From contig JARUHJ010000009.1 in the NCBI GenBank assembly GCA_029667085.1, positions 1-64,000 of the forward strand: a DNA stretch of 64,000 bases, given 5' to 3'. This document shows positions 41,692 to 52,042 of this stretch, one piece after another (positions within the stretch are counted from its first letter, which is position 1; each line of letters opens with the position of its first letter). The position numbers and the translations under genes were made by a program. Below the pieces are notes generated by a model. That model ran no database searches. It saw nothing but the letters and a program-made list of their open reading frames with translations, and had not been told where the DNA came from. The DNA comes from Deltaproteobacteria bacterium IMCC39524. GTDB taxonomy: Bacteria > Desulfobacterota > Desulfuromonadia > Desulfuromonadales > BM103.

Positions 41692-42642
41692 ATGGCTTCA
41701 GCTGAAAGAGGACAGACCAGGTACCAGATCAATTTGCGGCGCTATTTGCGAGAAACTGGTGTTGATCGCGATCTGACCCGAATTATTTGTGAAATAGCCA
41801 ATGCTTCAAAATATATCATCAATGCAATCCGTACTGGTGATCTCGGTGTTGCGGGAACGTCCAACCTTTATGGTGAAGAACAACTGGAACTTGATGTTCT
41901 GTCTGATCGCATTATTCAGAAGCGGCTGATGTATTCTGGTGTTATTGCCAAGATGGCATCGGAAGAGGTGGATGAAGTTGTAGAAGTAACAGTGCCGAAC
42001 AATGGCCGTTATTCTATTGCCTTTGATCCTCTCGATGGCTCTTCACTGGTTGATGTTAATCTTGCTGTCGGAACGATTGTTTCGATTTACGAGGGTGATA
42101 ATCTTTTACGGCCTGGCCGTAATCAGGTTGCCGCCCTTTATGTGCTTTATGGCCCACGTACAACCATGGTGGTCTCAACCGGCAAGGGTGTGCATGAGTT
42201 TGCCATGAACCAACTGATGGAATTCGATCTGGTTCAGGAAAATATCCAGTTGGAAGGCCCGGCCAAGATCTATGCGCCAGGTGGCTTACGCAGCAAATAC
42301 ACCAAGGGGACGTTGGAGTTTGTTCGCTCTCTCGAAGCCAATAGTACGAAGCTACGGTATTCCGGTGGCTTTGTGCCAGATATCAACCAGGTTCTTATAA
42401 AGGGTGGTGGAATCTTCTTGTATCCGCATCTGACCGATAATCCGCAAGGTAAGTTACGTCTCCTTTATGAGTTGAACCCCATGGCTTTTCTGGTTGAACA
42501 GGCCGGTGGCGCTGCTTCGAATGGTAGACAGAGAATCCTGGACATTAATCCTGAGAACCTTGATCAGTGTGCACCGGTATTTATCGGTACCAAGGATGCT
42601 GTGGCGCAGGCTGAGCAGTTTATTCGTGAGGAAGAGGGCTGA
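41692..42642 (+). CDS. fbp: Fructose-1,6-bisphosphatase, class I
   Basis: A 316-residue class I FBPase with the metal and substrate signature DPLDGSSLVDVNLAVGTI, the GVHEFAMNQ region, and KGGGIFLYPHLTDNPQGKL-type substrate loop. It hydrolyses fructose-1,6-bisphosphate in gluconeogenesis, which is required in a bacterium growing on acetate. The start is the ATG at 41692 with AGGAGG upstream; a longer TTG frame is not needed. A strong terminator follows. Confidence 0.95.
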   Translation: MASAERGQTRYQINLRRYLRETGVDRDLTRIICEIANASKYIINAIRTGDLGVAGTSNLYGEEQLELDVLSDRIIQKRLMYSGVIAKMASEEVDEVVEVTVPNNGRYSIAFDPLDGSSLVDVNLAVGTIVSIYEGDNLLRPGRNQVAALYVLYGPRTTMVVSTGKGVHEFAMNQLMEFDLVQENIQLEGPAKIYAPGGLRSKYTKGTLEFVRSLEANSTKLRYSGGFVPDINQVLIKGGGIFLYPHLTDNPQGKLRLLYELNPMAFLVEQAGGAASNGRQRILDINPENLDQCAPVFIGTKDAVAQAEQFIREEEG

Positions 42643-42666
42643 GGGACGATGGTTTCTACTTAAAGC

Positions 42667-42703
42667 AAAAGGGGGATACGTATCAAGTACGTGCCCCCCT
42701 TTT
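42667..42703 (+). terminator. Terminator of fbp
   Basis: AAAAGGGGGATACGTA pairs with TACGTGCCCCCCTTTT with small internal mismatch; T-rich tail. Confidence 0.85.
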
Positions 42704-42762
42704 TATTAAAGCCTTTTATTATGGGGTCATTTACTTGTTACATGTCCCCATAATCGTTCAAT

Positions 42763-42796
42763 AAAAAGGCCCGGCAGAATAATCTGCCGGGCCTTA
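42763..42796 (-). terminator. Terminator of the kor operon
   Basis: AAGGCCCGGCAGA pairs with TCTGCCGGGCCTT around AATAA. On the minus strand the A-run becomes a T-run, so it ends the korDABC transcript at 42819. Confidence 0.85.
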
Positions 42797-42818
42797 GTGT
42801 TACAGCGAGTACTGGCAA

Positions 42819-43367
42819 TTACTCAGCCAGTTCCTTACCTTTTTCGTAGCCCATGCTGTAGGCCTTTTTGTTCAGGTCTTTAAAGGCCGCAGGGACCTTA
42901 CGCAGGACGGCTTCCTCGCCGGATTCTCTGGCAACCACACCGGTCAAGCCGATGACAGCACCAAGAGCAACCACGTTGGCGACGATCTCACGACCGATAT
43001 CTTCTTTGGCCATGCGCATGATCGGCAGGCGAAGGACCTTGAAGTCGCCTTCTGGAGCAGTATGCACGAAGTCTGCGTCGATCAGAAGCAGGCCGCCTTT
43101 TTTGATGCCGTTTGCGTACTTGTCTGCTGCTTCCTGGGTCATTGCCAGGCATGCATCAACAATCGTTGCTTTTGGGTAGTCGATAGGTGCATCAGAGATG
43201 ATGACCTCCGACTTGGAAGCGCCACCGCGGGCTTCAGGACCGTAACTTTGAGATTGTACGGCACTTTTGCCTTCGATGATGGACGCTGCTTCCGCGAGGA
43301 TAATTCCGGCGGTGATCAGGCCTTGACCACCCGCACCGGAAAAGCGAAGCTCATAACGTTCAGCCAT
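42819..43367 (-). CDS. korC: 2-oxoglutarate:ferredoxin oxidoreductase, gamma subunit
   Basis: A 182-residue subunit with the Rossmann-like GAGGQGLITAGIILAEAA start and QSYGPEARGGASKSEVIIS, the family signature of the gamma part of 2-oxoacid:acceptor oxidoreductases. Last gene of korDABC. It completes a four-subunit enzyme that oxidises 2-oxoglutarate to succinyl-CoA with ferredoxin, or runs in reverse in the reductive TCA cycle. Confidence 0.9.
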   Translation of the reverse strand: MAERYELRFSGAGGQGLITAGIILAEAASIIEGKSAVQSQSYGPEARGGASKSEVIISDAPIDYPKATIVDACLAMTQEAADKYANGIKKGGLLLIDADFVHTAPEGDFKVLRLPIMRMAKEDIGREIVANVVALGAVIGLTGVVARESGEEAVLRKVPAAFKDLNKKAYSMGYEKGKELAE

Positions 43368-43391
43368 GGTTCTTTCTCCTTTTCGTGGTGA

Positions 43392-44210
43392 TCAGGCGCA
43401 TTGCGCCTTTTTGATTACGTCAGCGTACTGAGCAGTATACTCAGGCTTCTCAGTGTCTTCAAACAACACGCCAGTCAGGAACTTGCCTTCAAGTTGCTCG
43501 GCGGTCATCTTGGCTGCTGCCTTGACAGGAACGGCCTCAGCTTTGAGGCGTTTCATCATGTCGATGACTGAGCGGAACTTGTTGCGGCGACCGTATGTGG
43601 TCGGGCAGTCATCGATGACTTCGATAATCGCCATGCCTTTATGCTGAATACCCTTAACGATCAACTTGTCGATCTCACGAGGATGAGCTGCAGTGGTCCT
43701 CGCTACAAAAGTAGCGCCAGCACCAATAGCCAACTTGGAGATGTCGAAGATTGGGTCGGGGTTGCCATAAGGAGTGGTCGAAGCCAGATCACCGGTCGGT
43801 GTACAAGGCGAGAACTGACCACCGGTCATGCCGTAGATGTAGTTGTTCATCAGTACGTAGGTCATGTCGATGTTACGACGACAGGCGTGAATGAAGTGGT
43901 TGCCGCCGATTGCAGTACCGTCACCGTCACCGCCACAGCAGATGACGTTCATTTCCGGTTTGGCCATCTTAACGCCAGTTGCGAAAGCAGCTGCACGACC
44001 GTGAGCGGTATGCAGGGTGCACGCATCCAGGTACCCAGGCAGGCGGCTTGCGCAACCGATACCGGAGACAATTGCCGTGTTTTTGCGATCAAGCTCGCAA
44101 GTGTCCATGGCCCGGATCAGGCCCTTCATAACAATGCCGTGGCCACAACCGGGGCACCAGATGTGTGGTAGCTTGCCGGGGCGGATCGACTTTTCATAAT
44201 CGTAAGCCAT
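43392..44210 (-). CDS. korB: 2-oxoglutarate:ferredoxin oxidoreductase, beta subunit (TPP-binding)
   Basis: A 272-residue subunit with the TPP-binding core: WCPGCGHGIV near the start, IGCASRLPGY, and GGDGDGTAIGGNHFIHACRRN with the NNYIYGMTGGQFSPCTPTG segment. It binds thiamine diphosphate, Mg and probably a 4Fe-4S cluster. Directly adjacent to korA (end at 44211). Confidence 0.92.
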   Translation of the reverse strand: MAYDYEKSIRPGKLPHIWCPGCGHGIVMKGLIRAMDTCELDRKNTAIVSGIGCASRLPGYLDACTLHTAHGRAAAFATGVKMAKPEMNVICCGGDGDGTAIGGNHFIHACRRNIDMTYVLMNNYIYGMTGGQFSPCTPTGDLASTTPYGNPDPIFDISKLAIGAGATFVARTTAAHPREIDKLIVKGIQHKGMAIIEVIDDCPTTYGRRNKFRSVIDMMKRLKAEAVPVKAAAKMTAEQLEGKFLTGVLFEDTEKPEYTAQYADVIKKAQCA

Positions 44211-45350
44211 TTAGAGTACCTCCTTAACCTTGTCCATGATCTGACCAGGATTGATCGGATCTCCGTCAACCCTGCCCTCATGGGCCACAACGCAGTTCCC
44301 TTTGGCAACGCGCTCAACTTCGAGGACCATCTGGCCGAGGTTCATTTCGGCGACGACGATCGCTTTCGCTTGCTCTGCCAATTCAGCCGTGCGTTTCGCC
44401 GGGAAAGGCCAGAGAGTGATCGGGCGGAACATGCCAGCTTTGACGCCTTCTTTACGTAATTCATTGACTGCGTAACGGGCCGAGCGAGAGGTTGATCCAT
44501 AAGCCCAGATAACGACATCAGCATCTTCAGTCAAGTACTCCTCGGATGACTCGATATCAGCGATGTTATCCATGACCTTGTCGATCTGACGACGCTCTTC
44601 AGCATCAACAAGGCTTGCTTTTGTAGTCGGGAAACCGTCATCAGCCTTGTTCAGGCCGGTGACGTGATACTTGTATTCAGAGCCGAAGTCTGCCAGAGGC
44701 GGAACCTGCCCTTTAGTGGAATCGTAAGGCTTGTAGTCTTCAGGACCAACGCTTGGCGCTTCGCGATCAATAACTTCAAGCTCGCCAGGTTCGGGGAACT
44801 CGATGCGCTCGCGCATGTGACCGACGATCTCGTCAAAGAGGACCTGTACCGGCATACGGTATTTTTCGGCCAGGTTAAAGGCGCGAACCGTCTCGGTGAA
44901 GATTTCCTGGCAAGAATCAGGAACCAATGCAATAGCCGCATGGTCACCATGTGTCCCCCACATGGCCTGCATGACATCTGATTGACCAGGGCCAGTCGGC
45001 ATGCCGGTTGAAGGGCCACCGCGCATAACGTTTATGATAACGCAGGGAACTTCGGCGATGCAGGCATAACCGATCAACTCCTGCTTGAGGGAGACGCCAG
45101 GACCGGAAGTCGCGGTGATTGATTTAGCACCGGTTAGTGATGCGCCGATAACCGAAGCCATCGCAGCGATTTCATCTTCCATCTGGATAAATTTTCCACC
45201 GACCTTGGGAAGTTCGACTGACAAAACTTCAGCGACCTCGGTCGAGGGGGTGATAGGGTAACCACCGAAGAACTTGGCACCGGCGTAAACTGCACCTTGA
45301 GCACAAGCTTCGTTCCCCTGTAACAGAGCAACTTTTTTAGCCACGTTCAC
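44211..45350 (-). CDS. korA: 2-oxoglutarate:ferredoxin oxidoreductase, alpha subunit
   Basis: A 379-residue subunit with GNEACAQGAVYAGAKFFGGYPITPSTEV near the start, the pyruvate-ferredoxin-oxidoreductase alpha fold. It precedes korB by zero bases. Together with korD, korB and korC it forms the usual KorABCD enzyme of the TCA cycle. Confidence 0.92.
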   Translation of the reverse strand: MNVAKKVALLQGNEACAQGAVYAGAKFFGGYPITPSTEVAEVLSVELPKVGGKFIQMEDEIAAMASVIGASLTGAKSITATSGPGVSLKQELIGYACIAEVPCVIINVMRGGPSTGMPTGPGQSDVMQAMWGTHGDHAAIALVPDSCQEIFTETVRAFNLAEKYRMPVQVLFDEIVGHMRERIEFPEPGELEVIDREAPSVGPEDYKPYDSTKGQVPPLADFGSEYKYHVTGLNKADDGFPTTKASLVDAEERRQIDKVMDNIADIESSEEYLTEDADVVIWAYGSTSRSARYAVNELRKEGVKAGMFRPITLWPFPAKRTAELAEQAKAIVVAEMNLGQMVLEVERVAKGNCVVAHEGRVDGDPINPGQIMDKVKEVL

Positions 45351-45374
45351 TCTCCTCTTATTGAAATAGATTGA

Positions 45375-45566
45375 TTATTCGTCGTGGACTTTGATGGCAA
45401 AGTCAGGGCAAAGCAGTTCGCACTGCATGCACTTGATGCAGTCTTCAGGTCGTGGGGCAGTGACCAAAAAGACATCCATCTCCAGGACATTCTTCGGGCA
45501 GAATTCGACGCAGATACTGCAACCTTTGCAGTTACGCTCGATGATTTCGAGTCTGGCACCACTCAT
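45375..45566 (-). CDS. korD: 4Fe-4S ferredoxin subunit of 2-oxoglutarate oxidoreductase
   Basis: A 63-residue small subunit with two 4Fe-4S motifs: CKGCSICVEFCPKNV and CIKCMQCELLCPDFA. It carries electrons from the kor enzyme to ferredoxin. It is the first gene of the operon; its upstream region (45567-45804) holds the candidate operator shared with icd and a hairpin terminator after mdh. Confidence 0.9.
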   Translation of the reverse strand: MSGARLEIIERNCKGCSICVEFCPKNVLEMDVFLVTAPRPEDCIKCMQCELLCPDFAIKVHDE

Positions 45567-45663
45567 TCTGGTTCGTCTCCTTTGTACTAGATTTTTAGCG
45601 TAAAATTACCGAAATTTGCGGCGCAAGATAGCATGATTGCTTGTCTCGTTCCACTACTAATTT

Positions 45664-45678
45664 GGTATACGCTATACT
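45664..45678 (-). promoter_or_regulatory. Palindromic operator-like site upstream of korD
   Basis: GGTATACGCTATACT reads as two inverted TATAC halves about a central G. It matches 11 of 15 positions of the site over the icd promoter (TGTATACAGTATACA), suggesting a common repressor. Confidence 0.45.
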
Positions 45679-45748
45679 TTTTTCCGCATATTTAATGTGG
45701 CTTAAAAAAAGGTCTGAAAATAGCTTAAATTTATAGTCACGATAAGAA

Positions 45749-45782
45749 GAAGGGCAATGTTGCCATTGCCCTTCTTTTTGGG
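45749..45782 (-). terminator. Terminator of mdh
   Basis: AGAAGGGCAATG pairs with CATTGCCCTTCT around TTGC, with A-rich sequence on one side and TTTTTG on the other. It lies just left of the mdh stop, so on the minus strand it stops mdh before korD. Confidence 0.75.
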
Positions 45783-45804
45783 TTTGGCTATCAACTTTTG
45801 GAGT

Positions 45805-46785
<981 letters not shown>

Positions 46786-46809
46786 TTATAAAAGTTTGTA
46801 TAAAGAATA

Positions 46810-46832
46810 GGGACGGAGCAAACTCCGTCCCA
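46810..46832 (-). terminator. Weak terminator after icd
   Basis: GGGACGGAG pairs with CTCCGTCCC around CAAA; minus-strand downstream sequence is only moderately T-rich, so read-through into mdh is likely. Confidence 0.5.
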
Positions 46833-46843
46833 TTCGTGTTGAA

Positions 46844-49066
46844 TTACATGTTGTCGATAATTGCGTTCAGCGTTGCGCTTGGGCGCATGGCTGCAGCGGC
46901 CTTGGTCGGATCGAACTTGAAGTAACCACCAACGTCAACCGGGGAACCCTGGCAATCGGTGAACTCAGCGTCGATTTTGTCTACGTTCTTCTCGATTTCA
47001 GCAGCAACTTCGGCAAAACGTGCCTTCAATGCAGCATCCTTGTCCTGAGCGGCCAGAGCCTGTGCCCAGTAGAAGCCTAAGTAGAAACTACCACCGCGGT
47101 TGTCAATCTCTTTGACCTTACGGGAGGGCAGTTTCTGGTTCTCGAGGTACTGACCGATAGCAACGTCGAGAGTCTCGGCGAGGATCGCAGCCTTCGGGTT
47201 ATTGTCAGCCTTTGCAGCTTGTTCTAGAGACGGAACCAAGGCACAAAACTCACCGAGGGAATCCCAACGGATGTGACCTTCTTTGAGGAACTGCTCTACG
47301 TGCTTCGGAGCGGAACCACCTGCACCGGTCTCGAACAGGCCGCCACCGTTGATCAAAGGAACGATGGAGAGCATGCGAGCCGAGGTGCCGAGCTCAAGGA
47401 TTGGGAATAGGTCGGTCAGGTAATCCCGCAGAACGTTACCGGTCACGGCGATGGCATTCTTGCCTTGGCGAACCAGCTTGAGAGAGAAGGTCATCGCTTC
47501 GCGCGGCGGCATGATTTGAATATCAAGACCTGCGGTATCATGATTCGGAAGGTACTTGTTGACTTTGGCGATGATCTGCTGATCATGACCACGCTTTTCG
47601 TCGAGCCAGAAAACACATGGCTCGCCAGATGCCTTGGCACGATTAACTGCCAGCTTGACCCAGTCCTGAATCGGAATGTCTTTGGTCTGGCTCGAACGAT
47701 AGATGTCGTCCTTGCTGACCGGCTGCTCCATCAGAACAGTACCGTTGGAAGCAACAACCTGGAACTTGCCGTTGGCAGGAGCTTCGAAGGTCTTGTCGTG
47801 GGAACCGTACTCTTCAGCTTTCTGAGCCATCAGGCCAACGTTGGCAACACTACCCATGGTGGACGGATCGAACTGGCCGTTCTTGTTGGCGTCGTCAACG
47901 ATCTCAGCGTACATGGTGGCGTAGCAGCGATCAGGGACCATAGCGATGGTGGTCTGCAGTTCGTCAGCCAGGTTCCACATGCAACCACCGTCACGCACAA
48001 CGTTCGGCATCGAAGCATCAACGATGACATCGTTAGGAACGTGCAGGTTGGTGATGTTTTTGCGGGAGTCAACCATAGCCAGAGCGGCCTGGCCCTCGTA
48101 ACAAGCGTTGATGTCAGCTTCGATTTCAGCTTTCTTCTCAGCAGGCAGCTTGTCGAGCTTGTTGAGGATGTCGCCCATACCGAAGTTCGGGTTGGCGCCG
48201 ATCGCAGCCAGGGTGTCAGCATGCTTCTCAAGAGCAGCCTTGAAGTAAACTTTGACGCAGTGACCGAACATGATCGGATCGGAGATCTTCATCATGGTTG
48301 CTTTGAGGTGCAGGGAGAGCAGCACGCCCTTCTCTTTTGCCTCTTCAGCAGTTTTAGCGTAGAACTTCTGCAGCTCAGCAACCTTCATGACCGAGCTGTC
48401 GAACACTTCCCCAGCCTGCAGTGCAACTTCTTTTTTGACTTCTACATTGCCAGCTTCGTCAACGAACTGAATCTTGACGGTGTCAGCAGCATCCATGGTG
48501 ACCGATTTTTCGGTCTCGTAGAAGTCACCGCCGTCCATGTGAGCAACGCGGCACTTGGAGGTCCCCGGTGCAGGCCACGGCTTCATCATCCGGTGCGGGT
48601 TCTTCTGGGCAAACTTCTTGACCGAAGCAGCGGCGCGGCGATCAGAGTTGCCTTCACGCAGAACCGGGTTAACTGCAGAACCGAGAACCTTGGAGAAACG
48701 AGCTTGAAGCTCTTTTTCTTCCGGAGTATTGGCTTCTTCGGGATAGCTCGGGATGTCGTAGCCTTTTTCCTGAAGCTCCTTGATGCAGTCTTGCAGCTGA
48801 GGAATCGAAGCGCTGATGTTCGGCAGCTTGATAATGTTAGCTTCAGGCTTAAGAACCAGCTCGCCGAGCTCCGACAGGTAGTCGGCAACCTTCTGCTCTT
48901 CAGTCAAGTTCTCAGGGAAGTTTGCAATCACGCGACCGGACAGTGAAATGTCCTTGGTTTCAACATCGACTCCAGTGCCTTTGCAGAATGCTTGGACAAT
49001 TGGAAGGAATGCGTAGGTTGCCAACGCGGGTGCTTCGTCAATTTCTGACCAGATAATCTTTGCCAT
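46844..49066 (-). CDS. icd: Isocitrate dehydrogenase, monomeric NADP-dependent
   Basis: A 740-residue enzyme of the monomeric IDH family, recognised by its large size and motifs such as HPHRMMKPWPAPGTSKCRVAH, GHCVKVYFKAALEKHADTL, and FETGAGGSAPKHVEQFLKEGH. It turns isocitrate into 2-oxoglutarate with NADP. This monomeric type is characteristic of Geobacter and relatives. It is first in the TCA block and has a strong promoter (49161-49188) overlapped by a palindrome. Confidence 0.95.
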   Translation of the reverse strand: MAKIIWSEIDEAPALATYAFLPIVQAFCKGTGVDVETKDISLSGRVIANFPENLTEEQKVADYLSELGELVLKPEANIIKLPNISASIPQLQDCIKELQEKGYDIPSYPEEANTPEEKELQARFSKVLGSAVNPVLREGNSDRRAAASVKKFAQKNPHRMMKPWPAPGTSKCRVAHMDGGDFYETEKSVTMDAADTVKIQFVDEAGNVEVKKEVALQAGEVFDSSVMKVAELQKFYAKTAEEAKEKGVLLSLHLKATMMKISDPIMFGHCVKVYFKAALEKHADTLAAIGANPNFGMGDILNKLDKLPAEKKAEIEADINACYEGQAALAMVDSRKNITNLHVPNDVIVDASMPNVVRDGGCMWNLADELQTTIAMVPDRCYATMYAEIVDDANKNGQFDPSTMGSVANVGLMAQKAEEYGSHDKTFEAPANGKFQVVASNGTVLMEQPVSKDDIYRSSQTKDIPIQDWVKLAVNRAKASGEPCVFWLDEKRGHDQQIIAKVNKYLPNHDTAGLDIQIMPPREAMTFSLKLVRQGKNAIAVTGNVLRDYLTDLFPILELGTSARMLSIVPLINGGGLFETGAGGSAPKHVEQFLKEGHIRWDSLGEFCALVPSLEQAAKADNNPKAAILAETLDVAIGQYLENQKLPSRKVKEIDNRGGSFYLGFYWAQALAAQDKDAALKARFAEVAAEIEKNVDKIDAEFTDCQGSPVDVGGYFKFDPTKAAAAMRPSATLNAIIDNM

Positions 49067-49153
49067 TTGTTCTCTCTCCTTGAAGTTTTTATACAGAATT
49101 GCCAGAGGCTTAAACTACAAATAAAAAATGCGCAAGGAAGCCTTGCGGAAAGG

Positions 49154-49188
49154 TGTATACAGTATACAAACGGCTTTATTACTGTCAA
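49154..49188 (-). promoter_or_regulatory. icd promoter with overlapping palindromic operator
   Basis: On the minus strand TTGACA (49183-49188) and TATACT (49161-49166) are 16 bases apart, and TGTATACAGTATACA (49154-49168), a perfect palindrome, covers the -10 box. A repressor bound there would block RNA polymerase. A near copy lies upstream of korD. Confidence 0.7.
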
Positions 49189-49416
49189 GGAAAAAGTAAG
49201 GCCGATTCAGAGCGGAAAGCAAGGGCTGATTTTAATCAAAAGATAACGAATTTATAAGTGCACTAATGACCCTTTGTGGCGAGGGGGAAGATGGAGTTTA
49301 AGTGCCCGTTCCTTGCACCTCAGAACGGTCTGATCGCCTCCGTCCAGTGCTAGCTTGACAGGGGATATTTGAACAATCTCAGTGGCTTGTCGTTGCAGGG
49401 GGATGGAAACGGTTTT
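49189..49416. other. Upstream region of icd
   Basis: This stretch runs from the icd promoter to the 3' end of the LysM lipoprotein gene. I see no further gene and no terminator for the LysM gene other than a few T-rich patches. Confidence 0.4.
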
Positions 49417-50130
49417 TTACTGTTCAGTTTCGGTGCTCGGAGGGACAGGAAAGATGTCAGATTCGCGGGCTCTCTGACGAGCGTCTTCAAGGTCAGCTTC
49501 TGTCATGTCACGGCGGATGCTGAGGGACTGCCCGGGGAAGATCTGGCGTGGGTCCTTGATCTGGTCGCGATTGGCCTGGTAAAGCAATGGCCATAATAAA
49601 CCCTCGCCGTAGACCTCAGGTTGCGCAGAGATCGTCCAGAGGTTTTCACCGTCACCAACGGTGTAGTCACTTGCCGGCACGACTTTTGGTTTGGTTTTAA
49701 CGACCTTTTTCGGCAAAGGGGTAGGTTTCTTCGTCTCTGTTGACTGTGCTTTTTGCTTTCGTTCCTCAAGGGCTTTCAGGCGAGCTTCTTCTTCGGTTCT
49801 GACCTGTTCTTTTTCTTCTTTCAGGCGTCTGGCCTGAGTCTCTTCAGCGAGGACAACGGCACGACGAGCGTGCTGCAAGGAAAAATCGAGAGAGTCACGC
49901 GCATCGCCGTAGTCGGAGTCTTGCATGGCGGCGCGCGCATCATTAAGGGCGGTTCTGGCGGCTTGGTATTCAGCGGGAGCGAATTCAGCCGCCTGCTTGG
50001 CGTAAGCCCTTCCTACCATATACTCAGCAGCATCCAGTTCCTGCAGGGGAGGCTTGGCGCATGAGTTTAGAAGGAGCGCGGTTATTATAAAAAACAGGCA
50101 ACGCAACATAACGCGTTTATTCCATTTCAA
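49417..50130 (-). CDS. LysM-domain lipoprotein
   Basis: A 237-residue lipoprotein with signal peptide ending ALLLNSC (lipobox), a helical DUF4398-like part with repeated Ala/Arg-rich heptads (about residues 30-120, EYQAARTALNDARAAMQDSD), a Lys/Pro linker, and a C-terminal LysM domain (SDYTVGDGENLWTISAQ, about residues 155-205). The LysM should bind peptidoglycan. It is immediately downstream of aspS. Role: envelope scaffold, inferred. Confidence 0.82.
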   Translation of the reverse strand: MKWNKRVMLRCLFFIITALLLNSCAKPPLQELDAAEYMVGRAYAKQAAEFAPAEYQAARTALNDARAAMQDSDYGDARDSLDFSLQHARRAVVLAEETQARRLKEEKEQVRTEEEARLKALEERKQKAQSTETKKPTPLPKKVVKTKPKVVPASDYTVGDGENLWTISAQPEVYGEGLLWPLLYQANRDQIKDPRQIFPGQSLSIRRDMTEADLEDARQRARESDIFPVPPSTETEQ

Positions 50131-50142
50131 CGGGTCACTGGT

Positions 50143-51945
50143 TTATGACGATTTCTGTTGAGAACTTGCAGCCAGTCGGATACCGAGCTCACGTAGTTGC
50201 TTTTCGTCGACGACTCCCGGGGCCTCGGACATCAGACAGGTTGCCTTCTGGGTCTTCGGGAAAGCGATGACGTCACGAATCGATCCGGCACCGGTAAGAA
50301 TCATCATGACCCGGTCCAGGCCAAAGGCGATGCCGCCATGAGGTGGTGCACCAAATTCAAGGGCGTCGAGCAGGAAGCCAAACTTTTCACGGGCTTCTTC
50401 CTCTCCGATGCCGAGAAGCTTGAACATCTGGCTCTGCACGTCCTGGTTATGAATACGGATGCTGCCTCCGCCGATCTCTGAGCCGTTCAGGACCAGGTCG
50501 TAAGCTTTGGCCCTTACTTTGCCGGGTTCCGTTTCAAGGAGGGGGATGTCTTCATCCATAGGGGCTGTGAAGGGATGATGGACTGCAACATGACGCCGCT
50601 CTTCGCCGTCCCACTCGAGTAAGGGAAAGTCTGTGATCCAGACAAATTTATAGTCGTTCGGGTCTGCCAGCTCCAGCTTGTTTCCGAGATGACCACGCAG
50701 TCGGCCTAGCGCCTCATTGGTGATTGCGGGTGTGTCTGCACCGAAGAGGAGCAGATCGCCCGGTTGAGCGTTGAGTGCGGCTCCGATATCGGCCAACTCC
50801 TGTTCGGTAAAGAACTTGGCGATCGGTGATTGCCAGGTGCCGTCCTCCTGGATCTTGACCCAGGCCATTCCTTTCGCGCCGTAGATGGCAACAAAGTCAG
50901 TGAGATCGTCGAGTTCCCGACGCGAGAAGGTCGCGCAGCCCTTGGCGTTGATGGCCTTGACCAGACCGCCACTCTCCGCGACGCTGGCGAAGACCTTGAA
51001 ACCACAACCTTTGACAAGCTCTGTAATGTTGATCAACTCCATGTCAAAGCGCAGATCCGGGTTGTCGATACCGTAACGTTCGAGCGCTTCGGCGTAGGTC
51101 ATGCGAGGCACCGGCACGGTGATCTCAGCATTGATGGTTTTCTTGAAAACTGTTGCAATCATGCCTTCCATGATCGACATGATGTCGTCACGGTCAACAA
51201 AGGAAAGCTCGCAGTCAATCTGTGTGAACTCGGGTTGGCGGTCAGCGCGAAGGTCCTCATCACGGAAGCACCTGACGATCTGGAAGTAACGATCAAACCC
51301 GGAGACCATGAGCAACTGTTTGAAGATCTGCGGAGACTGGGGAAGAGCATAGAAGTTGCCGAGGTTGACGCGACTCGGTACCAGATAGTCACGGGCACCT
51401 TCAGGAGTACTCTTGGTCAGCATCGGTGTCTCGATTTCCAGGAAGTCCTTCTCGGTCAGGTAATTGCGAACCGTCTGAGCCACTTTGTGGCGCATGATCA
51501 GGTTCTTCTGGATACCTTCGCGGCGAAGGTCGAGATAACGATACTTGAGACGCAGGTTCTCAGCGACTTCGGTGAACTCGTCAAGCATGAAGGGCGGTGT
51601 CTTGGCCGGGTTGAGAATGCGGATCTCACTGATCTCAACTTCGACTTCACCGGTCGCCATCTTAGAGTTGACGGTGCCTTCAGGACGCGGAGAGACTTTG
51701 CCGATCGCGGCCACCACAAACTCGTTGCGAACCGCTTCTGCCTTGGCGTGTGCTTCTGGATCACGATCGGGGTCGAGGGCCAACTGACCGATGCCGGTAC
51801 GGTCACGAAGATCGATAAAGATCAGACCGCCATGGTCACGCCGACGGTGAACCCAACCCATCATGCAGACTTCTTTGCCAATATCTTCTTTGCGCAATTC
51901 GCCGCAGTAATGAGTTCTTTTCCAATCTCCAAGTATGTCGCTCAA
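50143..51945 (-). CDS. aspS: Aspartyl-tRNA synthetase
   Basis: A 600-residue class II synthetase with an N-terminal OB anticodon-binding domain ([20 protein letters not shown]), the catalytic [20 protein letters not shown] motif 2, the bacterial GAD insertion and the final [14 protein letters not shown] motif 3. Length is standard for the bacterial type. In deltaproteobacteria this type is often non-discriminating and also charges tRNA-Asn; that cannot be settled here. Followed by the LysM gene. Confidence 0.95.
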   Translation of the reverse strand: MSDILGDWKRTHYCGELRKEDIGKEVCMMGWVHRRRDHGGLIFIDLRDRTGIGQLALDPDRDPEAHAKAEAVRNEFVVAAIGKVSPRPEGTVNSKMATGEVEVEISEIRILNPAKTPPFMLDEFTEVAENLRLKYRYLDLRREGIQKNLIMRHKVAQTVRNYLTEKDFLEIETPMLTKSTPEGARDYLVPSRVNLGNFYALPQSPQIFKQLLMVSGFDRYFQIVRCFRDEDLRADRQPEFTQIDCELSFVDRDDIMSIMEGMIATVFKKTINAEITVPVPRMTYAEALERYGIDNPDLRFDMELINITELVKGCGFKVFASVAESGGLVKAINAKGCATFSRRELDDLTDFVAIYGAKGMAWVKIQEDGTWQSPIAKFFTEQELADIGAALNAQPGDLLLFGADTPAITNEALGRLRGHLGNKLELADPNDYKFVWITDFPLLEWDGEERRHVAVHHPFTAPMDEDIPLLETEPGKVRAKAYDLVLNGSEIGGGSIRIHNQDVQSQMFKLLGIGEEEAREKFGFLLDALEFGAPPHGGIAFGLDRVMMILTGAGSIRDVIAFPKTQKATCLMSEAPGVVDEKQLRELGIRLAASSQQKSS

Positions 51946-52042
51946 GGGGCTAACTCCTTAAAATAAATGTGGTATTTCGTATGCCGCGCCTGCATCAACA
52001 GATGAAGGCAAGCGAGCATTATATCGATGCTCTTGTAGAGCG

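Noticed and set aside
47465-48946. A 493-codon open frame antisense to icd
   Set aside because: It is the mirror of the icd reading frame, has no ribosome binding site and no recognisable domain; long antisense frames are common opposite GC-rich, codon-biased genes.
50830-51966. A 378-codon open frame antisense to aspS
   Set aside because: Same reason: shadow of a strongly biased conserved gene; no initiation signals or familiar motifs.
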